Shown here: one piece after another, positions 17,326-25,858 of the stretch
Position numbering within the stretch: position 1 is the stretch's first letter
How the letters are laid out: each line of letters begins with the position of its first letter
Source of the DNA: Bacillota bacterium
GTDB lineage: Bacteria > Bacillota > Sulfobacillia > JAMCWA01
Reading direction: 5' to 3'
Assembly: GCA_023475165.1 (NCBI GenBank)
Contig: JAMCWA010000086.1
Location: 1-46,319, forward strand
Length of the DNA: 46,319 nucleotides
Notes under the pieces: generated by a model
Told to the model about the DNA's origin: nothing
Databases searched by the model: none
Seen by the model: the letters and a program-made list of their open reading frames with translations, nothing else
Position numbers and translations under genes: made by a program

Positions 17326-18009
17326 CTAGCCCTTGTTCTCCTCCAGATACTCCTCCCATGGCCTGACCACGGCCAGTCCCTTCTGATAGGCCACGATGAC
17401 TACTTCGGTGTCCCGAGGGATGGCCCGGCCATCGAGGCTCCTGGCTCCCAGGCTCTTTCTGGTGCCGCCCTGAACATAAAGGATTTCACCTATCCCACCC
17501 TCGCGGATACCGATACTCAGCCGGCCCACCGTTCCTACCAGACGGTATTCACTGGGGTCCATGCGGGTCGTTCCCCGGACCAGAACCCTGGCCAAAAAAT
17601 AGAAGACCGCCGTCCCTCCCACCAGGCCGGAGGCCGCAGCTACCAGAAGAACGAGGTAGGCCAGCCAGGGATAGAGGGTATTCACGATATACCCTGCTCC
17701 CCCGAACCAGAGGAGAAAAGCCGCCACGGTCATGAGGTTAAAAGGACTCGCGCCGGCCGGTTGGACTCCCTCCCCACCTGCTCCAGCTCCGGCATCACCT
17801 GGGCTCAAATACCCACCGCCGGCGTGCGTGCCTGCCGCCAAGTCGTGGCCGCCGGCAAAACCATGTCCACTGGCACCAAGATCAGGACCGCCGATGCCAG
17901 AACCGTGGCCACCAAATCCTAGATCATGAAAGGCTCCCAACAAGAGGGAGGCGGCCACCAACCCCAGCCCCACCAGGAAGACCAGCAGGTAAAAGCCAGC
18001 CCATGTCAT
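17326..18009 (-). CDS. NfeD-family membrane protein with Gly/His-rich loop
   Basis: NfeD proteins partner SPFH proteins in membrane microdomains. From the ATG at 18009 (SD GGAGGGAAGGGG) there are 227 residues. A membrane segment lies at about 5-25, then a Gly/His-rich stretch (about 31-86), two membrane helices (92-112 and 114-142), and an OB-fold-like C-terminal domain (150-227) with LVGTVGRLSIGIREGG. The low-complexity stretch contains His35, 49, 55 and 62 (GGHGSGIGG, ASGHGFAGGHDL) and is unusual for the family. Its gene is first in the nfeD-flotillin-pspA operon. Confidence 0.88.
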   Translation of the reverse strand: MTWAGFYLLVFLVGLGLVAASLLLGAFHDLGFGGHGSGIGGPDLGASGHGFAGGHDLAAGTHAGGGYLSPGDAGAGAGGEGVQPAGASPFNLMTVAAFLLWFGGAGYIVNTLYPWLAYLVLLVAAASGLVGGTAVFYFLARVLVRGTTRMDPSEYRLVGTVGRLSIGIREGGIGEILYVQGGTRKSLGARSLDGRAIPRDTEVVIVAYQKGLAVVRPWEEYLEENKG

Positions 18010-18027
18010 CCCCTTCCCTCCTCGCAT

Positions 18028-18050
18028 GCTAGGAGACGGCTGAAAAACCC
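18028..18050. repeat. Interspersed repeat family 1, copy in opposite orientation
   Basis: CTAGGAGACGGCTGAAAAAC is the reverse complement of the core in copy a (GTTTTTCAGCAGTCTCCTA, one mismatch). It lies directly upstream of the nfeD start. Confidence 0.55.
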
Positions 18051-18183
18051 CATTCTCAAAACAAAGTCCGCAGCGCACTGGCCGCTTTTTCACCCAACAC
18101 GCAGGAAGGGAATCATAACGGTCCAAGAACTCGGCCGCGGACTACTGCCCCGCAAGGGGGACGTCCCTAAAACCACTACCATA

Positions 18184-18212
18184 ATTATACTCCGCTTCCC
18201 GGTGCGAATCAA
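18184..18212 (-). promoter_or_regulatory. Sigma-A-type promoter of the nfeD-flotillin-pspA operon
   Basis: On the minus strand TTGATT (18212-18207), a 17-base spacer, then TATAAT (18189-18184). It points toward nfeD, 175 bp downstream. Confidence 0.6.
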
Positions 18213-18213
18213 C

Positions 18214-18250
18214 CAGGCGCCACTAAGAAACGATCAAAAGGTCAGGCTGA
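18214..18250. repeat. Interspersed repeat family 2, partial copy
   Basis: GGCGCCACTAAGAAACGATC then AAAAGGTCAGGCTG. It matches the copy at 26421-26470 (GGCGCCACTAAAGAATGAAA). It overlaps the -35 side of the nfeD promoter region. Confidence 0.5.
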
Positions 18251-18289
18251 GAATAGCAGATAGATTTTTCGGCGCCCCCTACGGTAGGC

Positions 18290-19744
18290 TCATTGTCCAA
18301 ATCTTACAGGTATCGAAATCACGTTCCTCTCCTGCCCATCCTTGGGGCTGTAATAAAAGGCCTCGACCATCCCTTCTTTTTCCTCGACGGGCGCAAGGTT
18401 GAACAGGCCGCCAAAGACCCCCCAGCCTGGAGCCCCTTCAGAAGCCATCAGGCAATCCTCCTGGAGAAGACGCCCTGTCTTGCTTTTCAGACGGAAACAC
18501 ACACTGGCCTCAAAGACGGAGGCTGCCCCCATGATCAAGACCTGGCCGGTCAACCTTTGATCACGTTGCGGCTGAGCCAGGTACATTGCCCCTTGTCCCA
18601 GATTAAGCAGTCTCCCCAGGACGGCCGTGGCCTCGGCTCTGGTGGCCTGGCCGTTGGGCCGGAAAGTGCCATCTTCATAGCCTCGAAGGTATTTCCGCTC
18701 TGCCGCCGCCGCCAGATAGCCTTTGGCCCAATCGGGCAGATTCACCGTATCGGCAAAGGGCAGGTCAGCCCCCCGTTTTCTGGCCGCCTCTCCCTCCAGG
18801 CCCATGGCCCGAACCACCAGGACGGCCATTTCCCGGCGAGTGAGCTTCTCTTCCGGCGCAAAAGCGGGGCCGTAATCTTGCGGGCGGACGATCCCCAGAG
18901 AGACAGCCCGCTCAATGTAAGGGAAAAACCAGGAAGACTCGCCAACGTCAGTAAAGGTCGGTGTCCCGACTGGTTTTCCCTCCGAGCCCGGCTTGAGCAA
19001 ATCCAAACCCGCCAGAACCATCTTGATGAACTCGGCCCGCGTCGTTTTTTCCTCCGGAGCGAAAGTCCCGTCTGGGTACCCGGAAAGAACGCCCCTCAGA
19101 GAAAAAGCCAGGACCTCCCCTTCCGACCAGTGTCCCCGGGTGTCGGGGAAACCACGATAGACCTTATCAAATTGCGGCGTCAGATACCCGGTCAGGTCCA
19201 CGTGACCGGCCAGGGTTTCCACGGGTTGCCCTTCCACCAGGATTTTCACCCTTTTTACCGTTGGGAATTGTCCCAGGGTAGCGACTATAGATTGGACCAG
19301 CAGAGCCTCTCCGCTGGAACCGACATTGGCCCGAGTGATCTCCCGGCTAAAGTTGACGTAAGCCGTTCCGTCCTTGATCTCAACCCCCAGTAGACGGGTG
19401 TCGCGGGGGATCCCCGACCAGAGGGGTCCCCCGGGAGGAGGGCCCTGGATGAGCAGTTCCATGGCCGCTGCGGCCGGGGTCTTGGTGTCGGGAATGCTGG
19501 TATTAACCGGAAATAGATAGAAGGCGTTAGGGGTATGAAAGGTGAAGTAAAGAGTCAACCGGGTCTCGCCCGGACCGGGTGCCGCCCTCACCACCTTTCC
19601 CGTACCCGACCAGGGTCGAGTCAGAAAACCAAGGAGCAGAATAAGGATCAGGAAGCCCATGAGGAAGTTCACCCGTTTGTTACTTCTGGGGGCCCTTGAT
19701 ACCAAGCCGATCATAAGCCGCCTTGCTCCCAGCCGTCGCCTCAC
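18290..19744 (-). CDS. GerMN - triple SLH - Gmad2 envelope protein
   Basis: The domain series is unusual. A membrane anchor (about residues 27-42) is followed by a GerMN domain (about 64-178, VNFSREI and EGQPVETLAGHVDL). Three S-layer homology repeats come next (about 197-245, 262-315 and 326-380), each with a recognisable FxDV/FADT, W and GYxDGTF/TRAE pattern. A Gmad2 immunoglobulin-like domain ends it (about 396-482, LTGQVLIMGAASVFEASVCFRL). GerMN and Gmad2 are known from spore-germination and sporulation lipoproteins; SLH repeats bind pyruvylated cell-wall polymer. The GTG start has the SD GGGAGAGACGG. It lies 39 bp downstream of the lipid kinase gene. A wall-bound role at the cell or spore surface is inferred. 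Confidence 0.88.
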   Translation of the reverse strand: MRRRLGARRLMIGLVSRAPRSNKRVNFLMGFLILILLLGFLTRPWSGTGKVVRAAPGPGETRLTLYFTFHTPNAFYLFPVNTSIPDTKTPAAAAMELLIQGPPPGGPLWSGIPRDTRLLGVEIKDGTAYVNFSREITRANVGSSGEALLVQSIVATLGQFPTVKRVKILVEGQPVETLAGHVDLTGYLTPQFDKVYRGFPDTRGHWSEGEVLAFSLRGVLSGYPDGTFAPEEKTTRAEFIKMVLAGLDLLKPGSEGKPVGTPTFTDVGESSWFFPYIERAVSLGIVRPQDYGPAFAPEEKLTRREMAVLVVRAMGLEGEAARKRGADLPFADTVNLPDWAKGYLAAAAERKYLRGYEDGTFRPNGQATRAEATAVLGRLLNLGQGAMYLAQPQRDQRLTGQVLIMGAASVFEASVCFRLKSKTGRLLQEDCLMASEGAPGWGVFGGLFNLAPVEEKEGMVEAFYYSPKDGQERNVISIPVRFGQ

Positions 19745-19783
19745 CCGTCTCTCCCCCTTTGACTTATTTTCGTGCGCCGAAGG

Positions 19784-20767
19784 TCACCTGGCGGCGATCC
19801 CTGGGGCCAGGACCTTCAGTGCCCCTGGAACCACTTCGACGACAGCCGGCGTGACTCCGGTTAAGTCCCCGTCCCGGTGCAGTCGAGCCGGACGATCCGA
19901 GGTGATGCTGATCTTTTTGCCACGCAGCGTCTTCACGCGTGGGTGCTGGCCATGGCGGCCAGCCAGAAGGAGGGGCAAGAAAGTGGTTAATTCCAGCGGG
20001 GACATCTCTTCCACCAGGCAGACATCCAGCCAGCCGTCATCGACCCTGGCCGCCGGAATTATGTTTAGCCCCATCCCATAGTAACCGCCGTTGCCAATGG
20101 CCACCAGCAGCACCTGGCGGCGCATCTTTTTCCCGTCGATGTCCATGGTCAACTCGAGAGACTCAAAATTGTGCAGGTAGTTGAGGGTAGTAATGGCATA
20201 GGCCGGGATGCCTTTGATGTAAGGCAGCTTTTTGGCCATACCGGCAACCTCGGCGTCCAGGCCAGCCCCAGCAATGTTAAGAAAGATGTCACCATTGACC
20301 CGTGCCACATCGATGGTTTTCTCCCGGCCGCTCTTGAGAAGGCGGACCGCTTCAAACAGGCCGACCGGGAGTCCCAGGGAATAGGCCGTGCCATTTCCCG
20401 TCCCGGAAGGGATCAGGGCCAGAGGGAGAGCCTGGGACTTGGGCCCGGAGCTATCCAGGGTTCCTGCGGTTGCTCCCGAAGCTGTTCTCTGCCTGACCGG
20501 CATTTCCCTGGCTGACCGCGAACTTGAGGTGGCCTCCAGCAGCCCTCGGGCCACCTCCCGGAAAGTTCCGTCGCCTCCCACGGCGGCCACGAGGTCATAG
20601 CCTTCCTCCCTGGCCCGGGCGGCGTGAATGGCGATCTCCTCCAGCCTTGAGGTGGCCACAATGGTATAATGAAGGTCCAGTTCCTCCAAGAGCGAGTCGA
20701 GCAAGGCGAACTGTCCGCGCGCTCTGCCCTGGGCAGAAGCCGGATTGAAAATGACTTTAACGGTCAT
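19784..20767 (-). CDS. YegS/BmrU-type diacylglycerol (lipid) kinase
   Basis: A soluble lipid kinase of the DAGK catalytic family that phosphorylates diacylglycerol or a related lipid. VIFNPASAQGRARG begins the protein, GGDGTFREVARGL is the ATP-binding glycine motif and PSGTGNGTAYSLG follows. An extra segment of about 35 Ser/Ala-rich residues (SSSRSAREMPVRQR, GATAGTLDSSG) sits between the last two motifs and looks like a loop insertion. The ATG at 20767 has the SD GAGGAGGGAG; 327 residues. A promoter (TTGCTT-18-TATAAT) lies about 170 bp upstream. Confidence 0.9.
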   Translation of the reverse strand: MTVKVIFNPASAQGRARGQFALLDSLLEELDLHYTIVATSRLEEIAIHAARAREEGYDLVAAVGGDGTFREVARGLLEATSSSRSAREMPVRQRTASGATAGTLDSSGPKSQALPLALIPSGTGNGTAYSLGLPVGLFEAVRLLKSGREKTIDVARVNGDIFLNIAGAGLDAEVAGMAKKLPYIKGIPAYAITTLNYLHNFESLELTMDIDGKKMRRQVLLVAIGNGGYYGMGLNIIPAARVDDGWLDVCLVEEMSPLELTTFLPLLLAGRHGQHPRVKTLRGKKISITSDRPARLHRDGDLTGVTPAVVEVVPGALKVLAPGIAAR

Positions 20768-20864
20768 GGCTTCTCCCTCCTCATTTGGTGACGAGTAGGG
20801 GCCGCACCCTCTAACTCCACATCTTTCTAGGGCGGTAAGGTAAAGTGCCCCCCGACCGTTCAAA

Positions 20865-20890
20865 AAGCGGTTCGCGGGCAGTCTCCTAGA
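20865..20890. repeat. Interspersed repeat family 1, diverged copy
   Basis: AAAGCGGTTCGCGGGCAG followed by TCTCCTAGA. The right half is identical to the family core; the left half is diverged. Confidence 0.4.
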
Positions 20891-20922
20891 TGGACAACCC
20901 CTAATCATTTCTATAGCGGGAA

Positions 20923-22299
20923 TTACCTGACATAATTATACTCTGCTTCCTCCGGGCAAAGCAAGGAGATTACGAAAAATCCCCCCCTAGAACCGGGGAG
21001 GATTTTTACCAAAGGACTTAGGAATAATCCTGACTCAGGCCAGGTTTTCGCTACTCCAAAACTGCCTTCAGCCCATGTTTTCCACCAACCCTGGGCAAAT
21101 TCTGAGGTCTTGACTGCCCGGGCACCTTCCATTTGGCGCGCCAGGTCCTGGGTCATCGTTCTTTCCCGCAGCGTCTCTTCCAGGCCTTGCCGGAGCAGGG
21201 CGGCCGCCTCCCCCCATCCCAGGTGCCGGAGGAGCATTTCCCCGGAAAGGATCAAAGAGGTGGGGTTGATGAGATCAAGGCCGGCGTACTTAGGCGCCGT
21301 GCCGTGGCTGGCTTCAAAGAGGGCATGCCTCTCCCCGATATTGGCCCCGGGGGCGACCCCCAGGCCGCCCACCTGAGCCGCCAGGGCATCGGAGAGATAG
21401 TCGCCGATGAGGTTGGGGCAGGCCAGGACATCATATTCCTCGGGCCGTAACAGGACCTGTTGAAACATATTGTCGCCGATGCGATCTTTGATGATGATCC
21501 TTCCCTCCGGGTTCCCCTTCTCCAGGGCCTCTTTTTCAGCGATGGTGTATTCGGAGTACCCGGCAGCAGCCAGCTCATACCCCCAATCGCGGAAGGCCCC
21601 GTCCGTGTACTTCATGATGTTACCCTTATGCACCAGGGTAACACTCTTTCGTCCCCGCTCAACGGCATAGCGCAAAGCCCGGTCGATGAGCCGTTTGCTG
21701 CCATATTCGCTGATGACCTTGACCCCCAAACCGGCATCCTCCCGAATGTTGATGCCCAGCGTTTCACGGAAAAAAGACCTCAGCCCGGCTGCCTCCGGCG
21801 AGTGACGTTCCCATTCCAGACCCATATAGAGATCCTCAAGATTCTCTCGAAAGACCACCATGTCCACCTTTTCCGGGTGCTTCACCGGACTGGGCACCCC
21901 GGGCAACCAGCGCACCGGGCGTACGGTGGCAAAGAGGTCCAAACGATTCCGCAAGGCCACGTTAATGCTCCTGATCCCGCCCCCCACCGGGGTATTCAAC
22001 GGCCCTTTGATGGCCACAAGGTAATGACTGATGGCTTCTATCGTCTCGTCGGGTAACCACTGTCCGGTCTGCTGGAAGGCCTTCTCCCCAGCCAGAACCT
22101 CCAGCCAGGTTATCCGGCGTCGCCCGTGGTAAGCCTTCTCCACGGCCGCATCCAGAACTTTCCTGGTCGCCCGCCAGAGGTCGGGGCCGCTGCCATCCCC
22201 CTCGATGAAAGGGATGATGGGATCAGCGGGGACTTGCAGGGAGTTGTCTTGCCGGGAAATCGCACTGCCTGAATCAGGTGCTGCCAGTCTCTTGACCAT
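20923..22299 (-). CDS. icd: Isocitrate dehydrogenase (NADP type), 3' end frameshifted
   Basis: The enzyme oxidises isocitrate to 2-oxoglutarate and CO2. The substrate loop [58 protein letters not shown] and the nucleotide segment [11 protein letters not shown] identify it. The first 408 residues are normal. Near 21090 the frame slips: after SEFAQ the sequence reads GWWKTWAEG, but adding one base gives LVENMG and a stop at 21068-21070, the family's usual end. The remaining 48 codons as written run through a terminator and a promoter and are probably not genuine protein. It is last in the tct-leuCD-icd operon, 62 bp after the LeuD-like gene. Confidence 0.92.
   Translation of the reverse strand: MVKRLAAPDSGSAISRQDNSLQVPADPIIPFIEGDGSGPDLWRATRKVLDAAVEKAYHGRRRITWLEVLAGEKAFQQTGQWLPDETIEAISHYLVAIKGPLNTPVGGGIRSINVALRNRLDLFATVRPVRWLPGVPSPVKHPEKVDMVVFRENLEDLYMGLEWERHSPEAAGLRSFFRETLGINIREDAGLGVKVISEYGSKRLIDRALRYAVERGRKSVTLVHKGNIMKYTDGAFRDWGYELAAAGYSEYTIAEKEALEKGNPEGRIIIKDRIGDNMFQQVLLRPEEYDVLACPNLIGDYLSDALAAQVGGLGVAPGANIGERHALFEASHGTAPKYAGLDLINPTSLILSGEMLLRHLGWGEAAALLRQGLEETLRERTMTQDLARQMEGARAVKTSEFAQGWWKTWAEGSFGVAKTWPESGLFLSPLVKILPGSRGGFFVISLLCPEEAEYNYVR
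20935..20964 (-). promoter_or_regulatory. Sigma-A-type promoter of the lipid kinase operon
   Basis: On the minus strand TTGCTT, an 18-base spacer and TATAAT (20940-20935). The surrounding GCGGAGTATAATTATG-type sequence is also seen at the nfeD promoter (18179-18200). It lies inside the frameshift-extended part of the icd frame. Confidence 0.5.
20975..21007 (-). terminator. Intrinsic terminator of the tct-icd operon
   Basis: On the minus strand AAAAATCCTCCCC-GGTTCTA-GGGGGGGATTTTT: GC-rich stem followed by a T-run. It lies about 60 bp beyond the expected icd stop (21068), but inside the icd frame as written. Confidence 0.75.
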
Positions 22300-22361
22300 G
22301 TGACGCCCTCCTTGGAGATGCTGCTCAGCTCTGACCGCTGACGCCCTGACCGTGTTACTCC

Positions 22362-22865
22362 TTACATCAGGACCTGCAAGCCACCATGCCTTTTGATGTG
22401 TTCCACCAGCCCGCCATCTTGCAGAATGCGAATCATAATCTCAGGGAGGCGTCCTACCTCCAGCTCAAAACCCTTGGTAACATCATAAACCTTTCCCCCC
22501 GCCAGGTCTACCCGCAGGAGGTCGCCTTCTTCAATCTTATCGGTTCTACAGGTAATGACGGGAAGCCCGACGTTGATGGCGTTCCGGAAAAAGATGCGGG
22601 CAAAGGACTGGGCCAGAACCGCTCCCACCCCGGCCATCCTGATGATGCGGGGGGCGTGTTCACGACTCGAGCCCTGTCCAAAGTTACTGCCGGCGACAAT
22701 GAAGTCGCCCGGCCTCACCTTCGAGGCAAAGCCGGGATCGGCGTCCTCCAGGACGTGCTTGGCCAGTTCCGAAAGATTGGACCGGAGATGGTACAGCCGT
22801 CCCGGGGCGATGTGGTCAGTGGTAATGCCGTCGCCAAATCTCCACGCCTTTCCTTCCAGAATCAT
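22362..22865 (-). CDS. LeuD/aconitase-swivel type hydro-lyase, small subunit
   Basis: Small (swivel) subunit of a two-subunit hydro-lyase of the isopropylmalate isomerase/homoaconitase family. The substrate-binding motif [14 protein letters not shown] is intact, as are [17 protein letters not shown] and [17 protein letters not shown]. At 167 residues it is the archaeal/clostridial-type length. The recognition loop reads LYHLRSN rather than the YLRT-like pattern I would expect for a leucine-pathway enzyme; this is suggestive only. The SD TTAGGAGGAGTGATTA precedes the ATG. Its partner large subunit is 127 bp upstream. Context with Tct transporter, lyase and icd argues for a tri- or dicarboxylate substrate rather than isopropylmalate. 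Confidence 0.87.
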   Translation of the reverse strand: MILEGKAWRFGDGITTDHIAPGRLYHLRSNLSELAKHVLEDADPGFASKVRPGDFIVAGSNFGQGSSREHAPRIIRMAGVGAVLAQSFARIFFRNAINVGLPVITCRTDKIEEGDLLRVDLAGGKVYDVTKGFELEVGRLPEIMIRILQDGGLVEHIKRHGGLQVLM

Positions 22866-22992
22866 TAATCACTCCTCCTAACCTGAGACAGACCAGCCAC
22901 TTCCAGGGCGCCGCCACAGGTGGCCTAAAGATCTCACAGGCAACGTGGCCTTCCCACTATCCAACCGGCAGCGGCGTCATCTTGTCGATTCA

Positions 22993-24273
22993 TCATTCCA
23001 TATCCCGGGGGTCCGTAATCTCCCCCGTCACCGCCGTCGCCGCTGCCACCGCCGGGGAGGCCAGGTAGATCTCCCCTTTGGGGTTGCCCATCCGCCCCTG
23101 AAAATTGCGGTTAGATGTGTTTAGCGAAACCTCCCCATCCCCCAGGATGCCGGCATGCACTCCAACGCAGGGGCCACAACCGGGGGAAAGCACCGTCGCC
23201 CCCGCCTCCACCAGGGTCTTGATGTATCCCCTATCCATGGCCTCCAGGAGAACTTTCCGGGAAGCTGGCCCAACCACCAGCCGTACCCCTCGGGCCACGC
23301 GGCGTCCTTGCAGGATCTGGGCGGCCAGGGCCAGGTCCTCTAGGCGCCCGTTGGTGCAAGAACCCAGGAAGACCTGGTTGACCCGGATCCCTTTCAGCGT
23401 CCGGGCCGAAGCCACGTTATCCACCATGTGCGGTCTGGCTACCATGGGTTCCAGGCGAGAGAGGTCAATCTCCGCCAGACGCGCATACCTGGCTTCCGGG
23501 TCCTCCTCCAGCGCCAGCCAGTCGACCTCTCGGTCCTGCCCCTTCAAGTACTCCCTGGTCTTTTTATCGGAAGGGAAAAGCCCCACCTTGGCCCCGGCCT
23601 CCACCGACATGTTGGCCACCGTCAGGCGTTCGGGTATGGTCAGGGCCTCCAGTCCTGGTCCGAAGAACTCCAGGGCCTGATAGGCGGCTCCATCGGCACC
23701 GAGCCGACCGATCAGGTAAAGGACCAAATCCTTAGCCGAGATATAGGCGGTTGTCTCGCGGTTGTCTCCCCAACCCGGGAACCGCCCCACTAGTCTGACC
23801 CCGATGGTCTCCGGCACCCGTAGCCAGGTCTTCCCTAGGGCCATCCCCACCGCCACGTCGGTGGAGCCCATCCCGGTGGCAAAGGCCCCCAGGGCACCCC
23901 CCATGCAGGTATGGGAATCAGCCCCGATGACCACGTCCCAGGGCCGGACATACCTTTCCGCGGCCAGTTGGTGGCAGATCCCGTCCCCGACGTCGTGGAT
24001 TCGGCTACCCGTCCTCCGGGCGAACTGCCGGATGAAAAGGTGATCGTTGGAAAGCTCTTGCCGCGGACTGGGGCTGGCATGGTCAATGAAGAAGATGCTC
24101 CGTTCCGGTTTGGCAGCACCGTCCACCCCCAACCCCTGTAATTCGCGGATGGTTAAGGGTGCCGTACCGTCCTGGGCGTAGGCCCAATCGACGTCCACCA
24201 CGACAATATCTCCAGGACGTACATCATAACCGGCCTTCCGGCTCAGGATTTTCTCCGCCAGGGTTTGCCCCAA
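22993..24273 (-). CDS. LeuC/aconitase-type hydro-lyase, large subunit
   Basis: Large, [4Fe-4S]-binding subunit of the same hydro-lyase. The cluster cysteines are in GSCTNGRLED and SPGCGPCVG. VVIGADSHTCMGGALGAFATGMGSTDVAVGMALGKTW and the C-terminal NTSNRNFQGRMGNPKGEIYLASP are family hallmarks. I start it at the TTG at 24273 (MGQTLAEKILSRKAG) because TAGGAGTGG precedes it; the longer frame to 24333 would overlap tctA. About 426 residues. It is likely to isomerise or hydrate a methylated or plain tricarboxylate or dicarboxylate. Candidates are citrate/isocitrate, 2,3-dimethylmaleate or isopropylmalate. Confidence 0.88.
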   Translation of the reverse strand: MGQTLAEKILSRKAGYDVRPGDIVVVDVDWAYAQDGTAPLTIRELQGLGVDGAAKPERSIFFIDHASPSPRQELSNDHLFIRQFARRTGSRIHDVGDGICHQLAAERYVRPWDVVIGADSHTCMGGALGAFATGMGSTDVAVGMALGKTWLRVPETIGVRLVGRFPGWGDNRETTAYISAKDLVLYLIGRLGADGAAYQALEFFGPGLEALTIPERLTVANMSVEAGAKVGLFPSDKKTREYLKGQDREVDWLALEEDPEARYARLAEIDLSRLEPMVARPHMVDNVASARTLKGIRVNQVFLGSCTNGRLEDLALAAQILQGRRVARGVRLVVGPASRKVLLEAMDRGYIKTLVEAGATVLSPGCGPCVGVHAGILGDGEVSLNTSNRNFQGRMGNPKGEIYLASPAVAAATAVTGEITDPRDME

Positions 24274-24329
24274 GCTTACCACTCCTATCTTAGCAATGTG
24301 GTCTCGGCGCCCGTCGAGCTTGCCGCCCC

Positions 24330-25829
24330 TCAAGCGGCTGTACTACCGCTCCCGGCCCTACGCCGCCTGAAGAGGGGTACCAGCAGCGACAGAACAGCCA
24401 ATAACAGTAGGGTCCCGGAGATCGGGCTGGTGATAAATACACCAGGGTTGCCGTTGGCGATGGTCATGGCCTGACGCATGGCCTGTTCCATTAACTGTCC
24501 CAGGACCACGGAAAGCACGATCGGGGCCAGAGGTATGTTTACTTTCCGGAAATAGTAGCCGACAAGGCCCAAGAGGGCCATCAGGATAATATCCTGGACA
24601 TTTCCGTTGACCGTATAAACGCCTAGAGCCGAGAAGGCTAAGACCATGGGCAAGAGGAGGTTTCTCGGAACCAGGGTCACCCGCGCGAAAAGTCCCACCA
24701 GAGGCAGGTTAAGCAGGAGAAGAATGAGATTACCAAAGTACATGCTGGCAACCAAGGCCCAAACCACATCGGGGTGATCGCGAAACAGAAGAGGTCCCGG
24801 TCGAAGACCAAACATGATGAAGGCCCCCAGCATGATGGCCGTGGTTCCGGAACCGGGAATCCCCAAGCTCAAGAGATGGGTGAGAGCGCCGATGGAGGCC
24901 GCGTTATTGGCCGCCTCCGGGGCCGCCACCCCTTCAATGGCGCCATGGCCAAAACGTTCTGGATGACGGGAAACCCTTTTCTCCAAATCATAAGCCAAGA
25001 ATGAAGAGATGATGGCCCCGCCGCCCGGTAAGGCCCCCATCAGAAAGCCGACCAGGCCACCCCGGTTCATGGCCCCAAAAGAGGCCCGCAGGTCGTCCCG
25101 GGTGGGCCAAACCCGGCCGATCTTCTTCAGAGCGCCCAGGCCGGAGATCTCTTCCTCTTGGAGGCTGGCAATGACCTCCGCCACGGCGAAAAGCCCCAGG
25201 GCGACGATCAAAAACTCGATGCCGTCCAATAGCTTCGGGTTGTCAAAGGTGAAACGGGCAGTGCCGCTTTGTAAGTCCTCCCCCACGGTGGAAATCATCA
25301 AACCGAAGACCATGGCGATGAGGGCCTTAAGGGGGGAACCGCTGGAAAACCCGGCCACTGCCGTCAAGGCAAAGAGCATCAGGGAAAAGTACTCGGCCGG
25401 TCCAAAAAGCAGGGCCAACCTGGCGATGAAGGGCCCAACAAACATCAAGCCCACCACGGAGAGGGTGCCAGCCCAAAACGAACCAATGGCCGCAATGGCC
25501 AGAGCCGGCCCGGCCCGCCCCTGCTGGGCCAAAGGATAGCCATCAAGGCAGGTCATAACCGAAGAGCTTTCCCCGGGAATGTTTAAAAGGATGGACGTGG
25601 TCGAGCCGCCGTACATGGCCCCATAGTAGATCCCGGCCATCATGATCAGGGCCGAGGTAGGATCAAGCCCATAGGAAATGGGAATGAGCAAGGCCACTCC
25701 AGTCATCGGGCCGATTCCCGGTAATACACCGATGAGGGTCCCGGCCAAGGCCCCAACGGCGGCAAAGACGATGTTCTCCGGGCGGAAGGCGATGCCGAAA
25801 CCCAACCAGATCCCGTGCCAGATGTCCAT
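24330..25829 (-). CDS. tctA: TctA-type large membrane subunit of a tripartite tricarboxylate transporter
   Basis: The 499-residue protein has about 10-12 membrane segments and the family's conserved glycine-rich motifs (GVLPGIGPMTGVALLIP, YGAMYGGSTTSILLNIPGESSS, then GALPGGGAIISSFLAYDLEK). TctA is the transport channel driven by an ion gradient. It starts at an ATG behind AAGGAGGTGAGATCC, 30 bp after tctB, and ends 57 bp before the LeuC-like gene. The complete tctC-tctB-tctA order is present. Confidence 0.95.
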   Translation of the reverse strand: MDIWHGIWLGFGIAFRPENIVFAAVGALAGTLIGVLPGIGPMTGVALLIPISYGLDPTSALIMMAGIYYGAMYGGSTTSILLNIPGESSSVMTCLDGYPLAQQGRAGPALAIAAIGSFWAGTLSVVGLMFVGPFIARLALLFGPAEYFSLMLFALTAVAGFSSGSPLKALIAMVFGLMISTVGEDLQSGTARFTFDNPKLLDGIEFLIVALGLFAVAEVIASLQEEEISGLGALKKIGRVWPTRDDLRASFGAMNRGGLVGFLMGALPGGGAIISSFLAYDLEKRVSRHPERFGHGAIEGVAAPEAANNAASIGALTHLLSLGIPGSGTTAIMLGAFIMFGLRPGPLLFRDHPDVVWALVASMYFGNLILLLLNLPLVGLFARVTLVPRNLLLPMVLAFSALGVYTVNGNVQDIILMALLGLVGYYFRKVNIPLAPIVLSVVLGQLMEQAMRQAMTIANGNPGVFITSPISGTLLLLAVLSLLVPLFRRRRAGSGSTAA

Positions 25830-25858
25830 ACCAGGATCTCACCTCCTTAGCGTGTCGT

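Noticed and set aside
22362..24273. Leucine-biosynthesis leuCD assignment
   Set aside because: The family match is real, but no leuA or leuB is nearby and the genes sit in a tricarboxylate transport/lyase operon, so I did not give leuC/leuD symbols.
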